Shown in pieces: positions 41,847 through 52,673 of a stretch of 64,000 bases of DNA; positions within the stretch are counted from its first letter, which is position 1, and each line of letters opens with the position of its first letter. A program made the translations under genes and the position numbers. The stretch is from Closterium sp. NIES-65 (Eukaryota > Streptophyta > Zygnematophyceae > Desmidiales > Closteriaceae), in the NCBI GenBank assembly GCA_948144175.1, contig CANXME010002010.1, forward strand, positions 2,368,501 to 2,432,500. The letters are read 5' to 3'. The notes under the pieces are model-generated. The model saw nothing but the letters and a program-made list of their open reading frames with translations. It was not told the DNA's origin and made no database searches.

Positions 41847-42869
41847 CACGCCACTGCTCCATCCGCCGCGTCCGGCAGACCAGAAGGTGGCGGACGAGCC
41901 CGGGTGTCGCCTCCACCAGCTGGAGTAGGGGAGTCACTAGCCGCTGCATGAGATGCCTCTCCAGGCCCTACGCTCCCTCCGCCACCAGTCGGCACGCCAC
42001 CTCCGCCGCCAACGCCTCCACCGCCGCCGCCACCTGTACCCTAATCACCCCTCTTGCCACCTCTACCTCGAGACCGTGAAGAAGTCATAACAGCAGCTGC
42101 GGTCACATTAGTAGCAGAAGTGGCAAGAGAGGCTGTAAAGGCGGGCAGCTGAGGGACAGTGCACCCCTGGAGCAGTGGAGGGGGCACAACACCAGAGGCG
42201 GAGGCTACGGAGCGGAGGTTGCTCTCGACTTCCTTGAGCCTAAAGGACCTCAATAGGGAGCTCACTAGGGTGCTTCAGGAGAAGCGTGTCACGGACCGAG
42301 GCAAGGCAGTCAGGGAGGCTAGTGGCGATGAAATAGATAGTTATCTCCATGGGGGGAGGAATTAGTGCAAGCTGTGCCTCAGTGCAAGCAGCGCAGTAGC
42401 TAGAATCAAGCGAGCGGAGGTGAGCAATCAAGTCAGCAGAGCGCTCAAACGAGGCAAGGTTAGGGAACAGGAACGGTAGGAAAAGTCGGCCAAGAGAGAC
42501 AGTGGTGGGAGTAGCGTAGCGGGCCTTAATCGCAGTCATGAACTCACCAGCAGTGCGAGCCTGAGTGAAGTGGGCCTCCTCAAACTCAGGGAGGAGGCTA
42601 CTAAGAGCGATGCAGGCCGCAGCGTCACGCGACTTCCACGCCGTCAGGTCAGCACGCTGGCGGGTAAAGTGGTTCCTGGCTGCATCATCAAGGGCGGTGG
42701 CTAAAGGCGTAGGGTCGTCGGGCGCTGGAAGGTCACCAGTAGCATGCGCCCAAAGGGATTCGCCCACCTGAACCTGACTCTCTAAAAGGCGACGCACGCA
42801 TAGGGGCCAGAGCGGAAAATCGAGCAGTCTACCGTCAGCGTCAAAGCGAAGAACCCTAGGGGTCGCCAT
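41847..42869 (-). pseudogene. E6 gag, divergent capsid domain and linker
   Basis: I place the start at the ATG at 42869 (MATPRVLRFDADG), though the frame is open upstream to 42953. About 210 residues form a capsid-like domain with RLFLPFLFPNLASF and SADLIAHLRSLDSSYC, clearly homologous in layout to MATPSVL-type Gag but only distantly similar. It ends at a stop near 42240; FRLKEVESNLRSVASASG continues in another frame, then a Gly-rich and Pro-rich linker runs to the E7 insertion. Confidence 0.83.
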
Positions 42870-43887
42870 AGTGTAAGTAGAAGCGACAAGTCCTGCGGCG
42901 GGTGGCACTGGTAGGGACAGTGGGCGGCTAGGGCAAGTCCATGACGGGCGCAAAACGCGGGCGCAACGGGGCTAGGGGTGGTTCCGCGGCGGACTGAACG
43001 AGTAGGCGCAGCGGTGCGAAGGAAGGGCCTAACGAGCGGGCCCGCAGCGGACTTAACAAGGAGGCGCGGCGGCTGGCTGAACTGGCAGGCGCAGCGGCTG
43101 TAAGGGAGGGCCCATGACGGCTGTAAGGGAGGACCAGCGGCGTGCCTAACGAGCAGGCGTGGTGGCGGGCGGTACGGGCAGGCGCGGCGGCTGTAAGGGA
43201 GGGCCCCCGGCGGGCCTAACGAGCAGGCGCAGCGAAAGGCTAGGGCGGGACCCGCGACAGGCGCGAAAGGCAGGCGCTGCGGGCGGCTAGGGTGGGCCCG
43301 CGGCTGGCTGAACGGCAGGCGCGGCGAGAGGCTAGGGCGGGGCCGCAACGGGCGTGAAAGGCAGGGCCCTCGACGGTCCTAATGAACAGGCACGGCGGTA
43401 GCCTAACTGGCAGGCGCAGTGGCGGCCTAACAGGCAGACGCGGCGGCGCGAAGACAGGGCCCGCGGTGGGCATAACGGGCAGGCGCGGCGGCGCGAAGGC
43501 AGGGCCCTCGACGGGCCTAATGGGCAAGCGCGGCGGCAGCCTAATGGGCAGGCACAGCGGCGACCTAACGGGCAGGCGCGGCGGCGCGAAGACAGGGCCC
43601 GCGGTGGGCGTAACGGGCAGGCGCGGCGGCGCAAAGGCAGGGCCCGCTGCGGGCCTAACGGGTAGACGCAGCAGCAGCCTGACGGGCACACGAGACGCGG
43701 GCGAATGGGCGTGCGCTAACGGGCGCTAACGGGCGGGCGTAGGAGGAACGCGCACGACGGAACGGGCTTAGGACGGGACGGGACTTGAATCAGGAGAGTG
43801 TTGATAGCTACGGCAGGGCTACGCAACAGAACTGGTGAGGCGCGTCAGGCTCGGGCGGGAGGAACGGGATCCTACAGGATCCTAACC
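42870..43887 (-). repeat. E6 leader with GC-rich tandem repeats
   Basis: Repeats of about 25 and 50 bases built on GGGCAGGCGCGGCGGCGCGA and CAGGGCCCGCGGTGGGC fill 43000-43720. The leader ends with a perfect GGATCCT/AGGATCC inverted repeat at 43868-43883, next to the primer site. Confidence 0.8.
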
Positions 43888-43899
43888 TAGGTGATACCA
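43888..43899 (-). promoter_or_regulatory. E6 primer-binding site
   Basis: The minus strand reads TGGTATCACCTA, matching the first eight bases of the initiator-Met complement and then diverging. Confidence 0.65.
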
Positions 43900-44008
43900 T
43901 GTCAAGAATGAAAGTGTTGTATTATTGATGAGGGTTGGGGTACATATAGCAAACCCTAACATTTGTAACCCCTAAGACAAACCTCACTACACGCTACAAC
44001 ATTTGACA
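43900..44008 (-). repeat. E6 5' LTR
   Basis: 109 bases, TGTCAAGAATG to CATTTGACA, about ten differences from the left copy, followed by GCGGA. Confidence 0.95.
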
Positions 44009-44617
44009 GCGGAGCACTGCAAGTAGGGCGGCGCGCGGGCAGGGGAGGGCGCGCAAGCAGGCAAGGGCAGCGCAAGGGCTGCAAAGGGTGGCGCGTGGGC
44101 TGCCAGGGCGGACGCAACGGGTAGGGGCAGGGTGGAGCGCGGGCAGCGGGGCGGCGCCCGGGCAGGCAGGGGCGGCGCGCGGACAGGCAGGGGCGGCGCG
44201 TGGCCAGCAGGGCGGCGCGCGAGCTGCAAGAGGGCAGCGCGCGAGCTGCAAGGGGGCAGCGTGCGGACTGCAAGGGTGTTGCGCGGGCTGCAGAGGGCAC
44301 GCGGGCTGCAGACGGGTGGGGCGCGAGCTGAAGACGGGCGGCGCGCGGGCTGCAGATAGACGGCGCGCGAGTGGCGTGCGCGGGGTGGCATGACGCGAGG
44401 CAGGGCATGGCGTGCGCAGGGCCGCGCGACGCGGGGCAGGGCAGGGCGTGCGCAGGGCAGTGCGACGCGGGGAAGGGCAGGGCGTGCGCAGGGCAGCGCA
44501 ACGCAGGGCAGGGTAGTTCGTGCGCGGGCGGCGCAATGGAGAGCAGGGCGCGCGCGAGAAAACGCGACGCAAGGCAAGACGTGAACGGACAACGTGACGT
44601 AAGGCAGGGAAAGGCAG
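44009..44617 (-). repeat. E5 leader, part 1, with 36-bp repeats
   Basis: GC-rich leader sequence. A 36-base unit (ACGCGGGGCAGGGCAGGGCG plus TGCGCAGGGCAGTGCG) occurs four times at 44393-44536, with shorter GGCAGGGG-type units before it. Its long open frames are repeat artefacts. It ends in GGCAG (44613-44617), duplicated by solo LTR B. Confidence 0.75.
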
Positions 44618-45756
44618 TGTCAACGGGAGTTGGGTATTGGCCCCGTCCTCGCTTGGGCGGAGCCGACTTCGTGGTCGGGTGTGAGGGGAGCAGCCGGCCT
44701 TCAGCATTGGGTGAGCTGGTCGACGAGGAGGTCGACCTGCACGGGGGACCACTGCACGGGCGCCGACTTCAGGGAGGTCGACTTGGGTGTCGACCTGCGG
44801 AGGACGTCAACTTGGTGACGTCAACTTGGGGAAGCCGACTTCGGCAGTCGGCTAATGGACTTCTGGTCGACCTGTTAAGTGGTCGACTGGACATGGTGGT
44901 CCACGAAGGAGGGGCCGACGTCGACCTCGACTCAGGACGCCGAGCAGTTGGGCGTCGAGTAGCGGGGCGTCAACTTCGTGACGCCAGCTTCGGGTGGCCG
45001 ACGTGGGTGGTCGGCCGACGACTGTGCTGGTCGACGAGGAGCAGGTCGACCAGGAGTGCTGGTCGACGTGGAGCTGGTCGACCAGTGGGGATGTCGACCT
45101 GGAGGAGGTCGACCGATGGTGTCGTCGACCTGGTGAGGTCGACGTGGAGGTGGTCGTCGACTTGGGAGGTCGACGGGCACGTACGGGAGCTGCTGGTCGA
45201 CGTGGTTGCCTGGTCGACTAGGTTACCTGGGTGACGAAGTGCTGCGGAGGAGAGCGACGGTCGCCCAGGCGAAGTTGGCGAGCCCGACCTCGGTGGTGGT
45301 ATCCCGAGGTCGTCGTGGCGGATCAGAGGCAGTCGTCAGCTCGAGGTTGACGTGGTGTGTGCGTTGTGCAGGTGACAAGCACCAATCATCTGCACACAAC
45401 TGCGAAGCAGGGTGCACTGCTGTTCTGCGTGAGCAACGCTGTCACGCCGTCAACCTGCGACGTTGGCACGCCGTCGACCTTGCCTTGCTGGAGCGCGGTC
45501 GACGAAGTCGTGCTGGAACGCGGTCAACCAAGCTGCGTTGGCAGTTGGCCAACCTGAATGCTTGCTCTGATGTAGTCTTGCTGTGCCAACTTCATTGTAC
45601 CATTGTTGCTACCAATTGTTCTGAACTTTTCCTAGTGAAACTCTTGCCAATTTTCCCCTTGAACTAGCAAGTAGTGTGTGCACAAGGAAAACGACTAAGG
45701 ACTAGCACACGTGCCTGGCCCGTAGCCTAGCTCCCGTTGCTGCAGTTATCTCCGCA
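44618..45756. repeat. Solo LTR B, 1,139 bp, GTCGAC-rich
   Basis: TGTCAACGGGAG to TCTCCGCA with GGCAG on both sides (44613-44617 and 45757-45761). No primer site, polypurine tract or internal domain is present, so I read it as a solo LTR; a non-LTR origin is possible. I counted about 21 GTCGAC sites, mostly in the first 620 bases. The last third is AT-richer and closely matches solo LTR A. No frame in it resembles a protein. Confidence 0.85.
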
Positions 45757-45867
45757 GGCAGGCCGCGCGCGGACAGTGCAGCCCAGGTAGGGTGTGTGGT
45801 AGCACGGTAACTGCAATTGGTCACTAGCTAATGGTGGGCCCAAAAAAAACGGTCATACGGACCTACT
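45757..45867 (-). other. E5 leader, part 2
   Basis: The leader resumes after solo LTR B and carries GGTGGGCCC at 45833-45841, an A run, and a short GGTC/GACC inverted repeat at 45851-45863 before the primer site. Confidence 0.75.
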
Positions 45868-45879
45868 ACTCTGATACCA
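45868..45879 (-). promoter_or_regulatory. E5 primer-binding site
   Basis: The minus strand reads TGGTATCAGAGT, eleven of twelve bases of the initiator-Met site, touching the LTR. Confidence 0.85.
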
Positions 45880-46012
45880 TGTCAAAAACTAATGAGCAGG
45901 AATGAATGCATTACACAAATATGTGGTACAAGAAATAGCCCTAACTGGGTTGAACCCCATATAGGCTACCCCACTACAGCCTACACAACACACACAACAT
46001 AATAGTTTGACA
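45880..46012 (-). repeat. E5 5' LTR
   Basis: 133 bases, TGTCAAAAACTAATGAG to AGTTTGACA, with the shared core (CTGTAGTGGGGTAGCC on the minus strand). Confidence 0.9.
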
Positions 46013-46537
46013 GGGACACTGCTCGCCATTCGAGATGAGGCGTGAAAGAATCAGATGAAGTGTGGCGACAACTTCGGGTTCGGCGTGAAGATGTTGGCAA
46101 CAACTTTGAACGACTGCGATGTATTGATGGGGCGAGACTGGCTGCAACGATATAACCCAATGATAGATTGGACGAAAGGAGCGTGCACCGTGCGAGGAAA
46201 TGCAGGGTTGATGACGCTTTCGAAATGGACGGGCCCGGAGCCGGTGACGACACTTCTCAACGCCGTCACCATGCAACGAGCGATCAAAGGTGGGATTCAA
46301 CGCTACGGTGTACACATGTACAAGGTAGCAACTACTGAAAAGTCGCCGACATCGACACGCTCTACGCGGCAGCCCCTAAGGAGCTGGCGAGCATTATTCG
46401 GAAGTATCCCAAAATTTTCGCGGATGACCTGCCCGATGGCCTGCCACCTCAGTGTCGAAGAGATCACCGGATACAGCTGGAACCTGGCGCGCAACCCACC
46501 GTGCGGACGCAGTGGCGGCTCAGCCTGTCACAAAGTA
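46013..46537 (+). pseudogene. GY2, Ty3/gypsy protease-RT fragment
   Basis: KMLATTLNDCDVLMGRDWL and PMIDWTKGACTV match the protease C-terminal flank of GY1. After a frameshift near 46345 the reading KELASIIRKYPKIFADDLP and [12 protein letters not shown] matches the start of gypsy RT. It is bounded by E5 on the left and by E8 on the right, so both copia elements seem to have inserted in one gypsy copy, whose remainder is not in the window. It lies on the strand opposite to GY1 and is a separate copy. Confidence 0.85.
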
Positions 46538-46610
46538 TGAAACGAGAATGACTAGAAACAGGGCAGTACAAGGTTTGTATAGGCAAAACCTAACAATTTT
46601 GTACCCCATA
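46538..46610 (-). repeat. E8 3' LTR, truncated
   Basis: Starts TGAAACGAGAATGAC and runs to GTACCCCATA, the conserved LTR middle. The outer part with GGCTATAGTGGGG and the polypurine tract is missing; the 3' untranslated sequence follows directly, so a deletion joined the two. Confidence 0.65.
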
Positions 46611-46815
46611 AGGAGGAGGGGACAAGCAAGAGAACAAGGCAACGTCAAGCTCAGGGTGGATCACAACGTCACCACACATTCTGAGCACAAGTACAAGGCC
46701 ACAAGGCCAGTTCACATGCAAGATTATAAATCAAGGTGAACAAGCAAGACAGTGATCTCAACCTAGCAAGGGTAAGCATGCAGGTGCAGGTATACATAGA
46801 TCACACTACAAGCAA
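46611..46815 (-). other. E8 3' untranslated region
   Basis: GCTCAGGGTGGATCACAACG and ACATGCAAGATTATA segments are shared with the 3' regions of E7, E9 and E10. No gene is seen. Confidence 0.7.
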
Positions 46816-46817
46816 AG

Positions 46818-47430
46818 TCAAGAGGTAAGCAAGTGAGGCCAGGTAGGCACAAGACCTAACATAGTACAAAAACGTTGATGATCACAAGGCTGTAGTGCCT
46901 TGGTAAAGATATCAGCAGTGTTGACCCGAGTGGCCACGTAAGCAAGAGGAAGCTGACCACGCTGCTGCAACTCTCGAGCAAGGAAGTAGCACAAAGCAAC
47001 GTGCTTCGTTCTGTGCTCCAGTCTGTGCTCCTGACACAAGGACAGCATGGCTTTGTTGTCGACGTACAGAACTGGAGGAGAACGAGGCGCCTCTCCCAAG
47101 TCAGTCAGCAAGTAGGTGAACCAGCGTAACTCCTGTGCAGCCATGGCCCTTGCGTAGATCTCAGCCTCACAACTAGAGCTAAGAACAGAAGGCGAGTGGG
47201 TAGAACGCCACGAAACAGAGCCGGAACCAAGGCTGAAGGTATGACCCTATGACGACTGTTGCGTCGCCCAGTCGTCAACCCAAGAAGCGTCTGGGTGACC
47301 AGTGAGGACAACTCGAGCCCATCCTCCAAGCACGAGCCCCATGCCCGACGTACTGCACAAGTAGCGCAACACCCTATTAGCTGCATCCATGTGCTCTGTT
47401 CAGTGTCTCCTAGGAGCAACATAGCGTGCC
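46818..47430 (-). pseudogene. E8 RNase H
   Basis: KHVALCYFLARELQQRGQ, DIFTKALQPCDHQRFC and a clear end at 46818. Upstream the HPDASWVDD-like block (near 47290) lies in another frame, and a stop occurs where other copies have SSQGYTF. Confidence 0.83.
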
Positions 47431-48300
47431 AAGATGCTAAGAGGGTATGCCAGGTCAGGTCGAGTGCAGGTCATCAGGTACATGAGGTAGCCAACAAGCT
47501 CTGGGTACGGGCCACTCGGCTCTACGGACTCATCCGAAGGCAGAGCTGAGAGCAAGTGACGAGTAGACAGAGGAGTGGCCTGAGGCGAGGAGTACGTGAA
47601 GTTGAAGCGCTGAAGGACCTACTGCACCATGTGTGACTGAGTCAAGGTAATGGTGCGCCGTGCTCTGTCCTGGGTGATCTGCAAGCCAAGATAGTTGCGC
47701 AGCTCACCCAGGTCTATGCACGTGTGTCTCTTCTGCAGCTCCGACTTCACGTGGGCGAGTCCCTCACTGCTAGCAGTGGCAAAAACCAAGTCGTCGACGT
47801 ACACGAGGATGTAGAACGGCGGCAGTGAAGTGTCAGTGCGCAAAAATAGCGACGGGTGAGCAGCGGAAGGAGCAAACCCAAGGGCCGCAAGCGTAGTCCT
47901 CAGTGTGTCGTGCCACTCACGGGGTGCCTGGCGGAGATCGTAGACTGGCCGCCGGAGGCTCCACTGGGTACAAGGAGGAAACGACCCAGTGAAGCCAGGT
48001 GGGCGGCGCAGCTAGATCTCCTCGTGTAAGCTGAGCGGCGACGCGCAGCAGCACCCGAAGAGTGGTCATCTTTGGGGTGGGAGAGAAGGTCTGAAAGTAG
48101 TCATCTCCCTGTCGCTGACTAAAGCCTCCAGCTACGTAACGCGCCTTGAAGACAGGCGGAGAACCCGGCGGCCGCTTCACCCTGAAAATCCGCATGCCAT
48201 CGACAATGCTCGCCCTAGGTGGGGAAACCTCGTCGACGTAGGTGTCTATGGACTTCCAGGAAGCCATCTCTGCGTCCATGGCTATCTGCCATTGAGCGGA
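47431..48300 (-). pseudogene. E8 reverse transcriptase with motif A deleted
   Basis: MASWKSIDTYVDEVSPP, FKARYVAGGFSQRQGDDYF, then KMTTLRVLLRVAAQ joins directly to LTRGDLAAPPTW: the block with DFSTAFLQG, which holds a catalytic Asp, is gone. PREWHDTLRTTLAALG and YVDDLVFA (near 47790) are in the next frame. About 65 bases are missing compared with E7. Confidence 0.86.
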
Positions 48301-49790
48301 GTCGGGACCCTATATCGCCTCTACGTAAGAGCGCGGAGTCGGGATGTTTGGAGCATCCGGGTCTCCTTCAGGGGCAAGCAGCATGAACACGAGGTGAGGT
48401 AAAGCAGCAGCAAAACACTGGAACTCCTCCTGCCTATCCTCAAGGACGTCCGTGCCAAGGGTACACTCACCCCCGACGGACAGAGGACAGATAGACTCAG
48501 ACTTTGCAACAAGAGTAGCGGCGTAGTAGCGAGCAGCAAAGTTGATAAGCTCAGCAACAAGAACAGACGCAGCAGTAGACTCAAAGGAAGGGTCAGTGAC
48601 AACAGTGGCAAGGAGACTCGTGACAGTAGGACTAGCAGCACGAAGGGAGTTAGATTCCGGGTCCGGACCAACAGGAGGGAGGACGTAGGAGGAGACGGCA
48701 GAGGGACACGTTGCGGAGCAGTGGAAGGGTGCAGAGCCATCTGGTGCGTGCCGGGGACAGGAGGAGGACGCTAACGCGAACCATGACGACTAGTGCGAGC
48801 AGTATAAACAAGCGACGCAGGATGAGACGCAGGCTCACGACGCTCACCAAGACCTCCGGTCGGACCAGTGTAAGGAGAAGGAGCAGGTAGTGGGGAGGCG
48901 GGCTGGAGTTGTGACTGCGAATGGAAAAGCGGTGGACACTCTTAGGAAGGAGCAGAACCAGTAGAAGGCGGTAGACCAAGTACCTGCTCAAGGAGTGGAA
49001 CGAAGTACGGCCGCGGCTATGTAGCGCCTCTAGAACTACCAGGGACAGTACCAGCACCCCCAGCATCAGCTCCAACTCTAGAAGCACCACCAGCTCCAGG
49101 AACACCTCCAGCAGCTCTTGTAGCGCCAACTCCAGCACCCCAAGGAGCACCGGCTCCAGCAGCACCTCCAACTCCAGCAGCTCCAGCTCAAGTAGGACCA
49201 CCAGAAGCTCCAGCAGCTCCAGCTCCAACAGCTCCAGCTCCAACAGCACCACCAGGCCTAGCAGCTCCAGTACCTCCATTATGAGCACTTCTGCGACCAG
49301 TGGCTCCAGAACCCCAAGCAGCTCTAGTAGCAGCAGGACCTCCAGCGCCCGTAGCACCACCAACTTCAGCAGCACTGCTTTAGCGCCGAGCAAACCACTC
49401 GCGCAGCTTCTGTGGAGAGAGTGGCTCGCGCTGGGACGAAGCACCCAAAGGACCTCGAGGCTCAGCACCTCCAGACTCCACACGCGCAGGCTCAGCACCC
49501 TCAGGCTCCGCACCCCCAGACTCAGCAACCCCAGGCTCAGCACCCCAAACTTAGCACCCGCACGCTCAGCAACCCCAAGCTCAGCACCCCCAGACTCAGC
49601 ACCCCCAGGCTCAGCAACCCCCAGGCTCACCACCCCCAGACTCAGCACCCCCAGGCTCCGCACGCTCAAGCTCAGCACCCCCATACCTGGCATTCGCAGG
49701 CTCAGCACCCCTAGCAGCACCAGAGTCAACAGCTACCACGACAGGCTCGAGTGCGTCTACCTGGGACACACATGAGGGGGCAGGACCCTG
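48301..49790 (-). pseudogene. E8 spacer and RT N-terminal flank
   Basis: Low-complexity Leu- or Gly-rich readings according to frame, GGAEPGGAESG repeats near 49480-49700, then the LREWF-type block near 49390 and the TRLLATVVTDPSFE-like flank in shifted frames. Several stops occur. Confidence 0.7.
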
Positions 49791-50600
49791 AGGGGGAAGG
49801 GGGTCTACCGAGGGGGGACCTGGTGCGAGGAAGAGCGGCGGGGGGGGGAGGGGAGCAATGCGGTAGGGGAAGAGACGGTAGTACGGAACCGACTCGTCAA
49901 TCGACTCGTCAAACGTGAGAGGACAGAACACGGCGCGAGGTGGGGTGGTAAAACTGCCAACCAGGCACGTCAGGGGGGGAGCCAAGGAAGACGCAGGGAA
50001 CAGCACGGTAGGACAGCTTGTTCGCAGACAAGTCGCGGACGAAAGCTCGAGATCCCCAGACACTAAACGCAGACGCATCGCCAACCTTCCCCGTCCACCA
50101 CAAACTAGGTGTGGTCTCTGGCATGGAGACCCGAGGCTGGAGGTTGAGCTGATGCGCAGCATACTGAACCGCGAACGGCCACACAAAATGGGGAGCAGCC
50201 GCATGGATCATGGACGTATGAGCGACGTCCATGACCATGCCAATGCGGCACTCAGCAATCCCATTTTGCTGCGGAGAGGCCGGAAGCGTGAACATCTGGC
50301 GGATGCCCTCCGTACGACAGAAGGCTCGCGGGAGGTTGGAGGAATATTCTCCACCTCGGTCCGAGTGCAGACGCAGAACAGGAAGGTCCAAGCCAAAGCT
50401 CTCGCTGAGTTGACGACGAGCAGCGCGAATCCAATTGATCAGCACCTCAGTGACGTCACCCTTGCTGCGCAAGGGGAAGACTGTGGTGTAACGCGAGTAG
50501 TCGTCAACGACCAGCAGAAAGTAGCACTCGAGACCCTGTCCTCTGACGCGGGCGGGGGCCCCACACGTCCATGTGAAGAGTCTGCAGGGGAGCCTCCGTT
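49791..50600 (-). pseudogene. E8 integrase core and C-terminal part
   Basis: RVRGQGLECYFLLVVDDYS, EVLINWIRAARRQLSESFGL, LRLHSDRGGEYSS with an Asp and SPQQNGIAECRIG with the Glu are in one open frame to RRVLSSHV. After this a short duplicated TFDESIDESVPYY is seen. The first catalytic block HMDVWGP is in the preceding frame. Confidence 0.85.
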
Positions 50601-51420
50601 GGAGGGAACTTGGAGGAGTGAGGAGTGGCGCGCTGCCGCCCCTCGACGCAAGGAACGCAGGTAGGAGCAGGCCTCGGGGGAAGGGGAGGGAGAGACCGGG
50701 GAAGACTAGTGACAAGGATACGGGAGGCCATGCCTCGGAGACGAGGCAGGGAGGGGTGACCAAGGCGGTGGTGCCAGAGGAGAGTCTGGTGAGACAGGAG
50801 GCGACACGAGCAAGGGGCAGACTCAGGACCAGAGCGGGACGCTGCAGCTGGAGGAGAAACGGTAGTCAGGGTGTACAGGCTCGACGCGGGCTAACGGGTG
50901 AACGTGGCCAGGTGTCAGCCCGTCCGAGTACACAAACAGTGGGTCTCCCGCTGGCCTCCAGGAGTGAACTGGTCAACCCACGCGTCCTGAAGGTCAGCTC
51001 CTCTCATCAAGTTCGTGGAGAACGAGGGGAGGTGGAGGCCAGATAGAGAGCTAGACGGGACCGCCGGACACGGCAAAACCGTGGAGGAGTGTGCAAGGAC
51101 CCGACCCCTAGAGGGGTCAGCCAGAGAGACTGCCTTTGGCGGACTGAGCGGCGAGAGCGTGGTGCAGTTGCGAAAGAAGGAGCGGGAAGCACCTGAGTCA
51201 AGGGTGAATGTGTGCAAGGCCTGAGCCGACGCGGTACGTGAGAGAGCAGACTCACCAGCACCTGGAGCAGCAGACTCACTACCACCTAGAGCAGCAGCCT
51301 CAATGCCCGGGTCGGGCGGAACACACAGGTAACAGTCACCCTCAGCACTAATAGTCACTGCATACATAGCAGCAAGGATAGCATCATAATCAAGATCAAA
51401 GATAGCAGCCCCCAACCTAA
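50601..51420 (-). pseudogene. E8 protease and pre-integrase region
   Basis: IFDLDYDAILAAMYAV, GDCYLCVPPDPGIEAAALGG, protease site LDSGASRSFFRN near 51190, then two stops (near 50914 and 50890) and TLLWHHRLGHPSLPRLRGM with CVPCVEGRQRATPHS before a frameshift at GPRPRQ. Confidence 0.85.
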
Positions 51421-52673
51421 GCTGATCACCCCAGCGGGGAGCTCAGTGGCGTCAGGAAACTGTGTACGCCATGCGTCAGTCAGGCGGCCGAAATAGCGGT
51501 GCTTGGCGTGCGGCCCTCCGCACGTCTCCCCACTGCGCTCGCTGGTGCGGAGAACGTAAGCACAAGGACTAGCACCCCCAGACCTCCCACGCCCAGCGTA
51601 CCACTCACGAAGCTGCTGGGGCGACAGGGTCTCACGAGAACGCTGCTGGTGCTGGCCCTGGCCACCACCAAGGCCTCCCCGCTGCACAGCGCCACCCCGA
51701 CCAGCTCCACCGCCGCCACCACCCCCACCGCCGCCGCCGCCTCTGCCACCCCCACTACCGTTGCCGCCGCCGGCTCCACCTCCACCGCCGCCACCAAAGC
51801 CCCCACTCCCGCCACCACCCCCACCTCCACCCCCACCCCCTCCGCCGCCTCCACCGCCACCAGCGCCGCCCCCGTCGTCTCGTCCAGCACCCTTGCCCCC
51901 CTTGCTCATGTTGCTGCGGCGCCTCCCACTAAGAGCAGATGAAGCGCCAACCGACTCGGTGCCAACAAGGTCGACAGCAGTAGCAGAGGCAACAGGGGGA
52001 AAAAGGGGGAGCACCCCTAAAAGAAAGGGACACGAGGGTCACCATGAGAGGCTCCTACAGCAACTACACTCTTCTCAGCTGCAAGGAGGCGCTCCTTCAG
52101 GAGGTCAACGGTGAGCGTGGTGGAGCAAAGGGAGAGGAAATGGTCCCTGACCGAGCGAAGGGAGTCAGGGAGCCGGGTGAGGAGGTAGTAGAGGGTGATG
52201 TACATAGGGGGGGAGGAAGCGCAGGACTCGGCAGGAAGCGCAGCACGGTAGCGGGTGTCACTAATGCGGAGGTGCGTAATTTGGTCAGCGACTGTGGCAA
52301 AAGCAGCTAGGTCAGGGAACAGGTACGGCAGCATGAGGCGGCTAAGGGCAGCAGTGGCAGGGGAGGAGTAGCGCGCAACAACAGCGTCATACAGAGTCTT
52401 AGCACTCTTGTACTGGCTAAAGTGTGCGCGCTCAGCAGACGGCAGGTGACTACGAAGAGCCAGACGAGCAGCAGCATCGCGCGTGGTCCACTGCAAGCAA
52501 ACCACACTGTCGGCATCGGCAGCAGGTGCAACAGAGACATTGGACGTGTGATCGAATAGTGAGACTCCGTCACTAGAGTCGTACTGCAAAAACAGCTGCA
52601 AATCATCGACCCTGACCTTGAAATCAGCTGCTTGACCCTCAGCATCGAAGGTAAGGACATTAGAGGTAGCCAT
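51421..52673 (-). pseudogene. E8 gag
   Basis: The start is the ATG at 52673 (MATSNVLTFDAEG). The capsid domain is open for 218 codons (LPSAERAHFSQYKSAKTLYD, LPYLFPDLAAF) to a stop at 52017. A polyglycine linker, SPQQLREWYAGR, and the Cys/His cluster follow; its last Cys is Tyr here (HAKHRYF). A shift after ATELP ends it. Confidence 0.86.

Larger units (their letters stand above)
29678..44008 (-). mobile_element. E6, Ty1/copia element of a divergent family, split by E7 and a SMART solo LTR
   Basis: Its 109-base LTRs lie at both ends and GCGGA flanks it (29673-29677 and 44009-44013). Removing E7 (with its target copy) and the SMART solo LTR leaves about 7.16 kb. The LTRs differ at about 10 of 109 positions, so it is older than E7, which it contains, in keeping with nesting. 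Its gag and protease regions are clearly more distant from those of the other copies. It lies at the gag-leader border of E5. Confidence 0.95.
24230..46012 (-). mobile_element. E5, Ty1/copia element, gag-poor type, split many times
   Basis: Its own pieces are 24230-27534, 28960-29677, 44014-44617 and 45762-46012. They are interrupted by solo LTR A, E6 and solo LTR B, and its RT is cut on the left by GY1, so the rest of RT, RNase H and the 3' LTR should lie outside the window. Each junction rejoins leader or coding sequence in the right order. Like E1 it lacks the capsid-like gag domain. GGGAC (46013-46017) would be its right target copy in GY2. Confidence 0.82.

Noticed and set aside
44390..45234. 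A 287-codon frame across the E5 leader and solo LTR B
   Set aside because: It crosses an insertion border with a target duplication and has no domain; chance opening in GC-rich repeats.
27535..45756. Copies A and B as the two LTRs of one element enclosing 28-44 kb
   Set aside because: B has its own GGCAG target copies, A interrupts E5 coding in frame, and E6 with its own target copies lies between; no primer site adjoins either copy.
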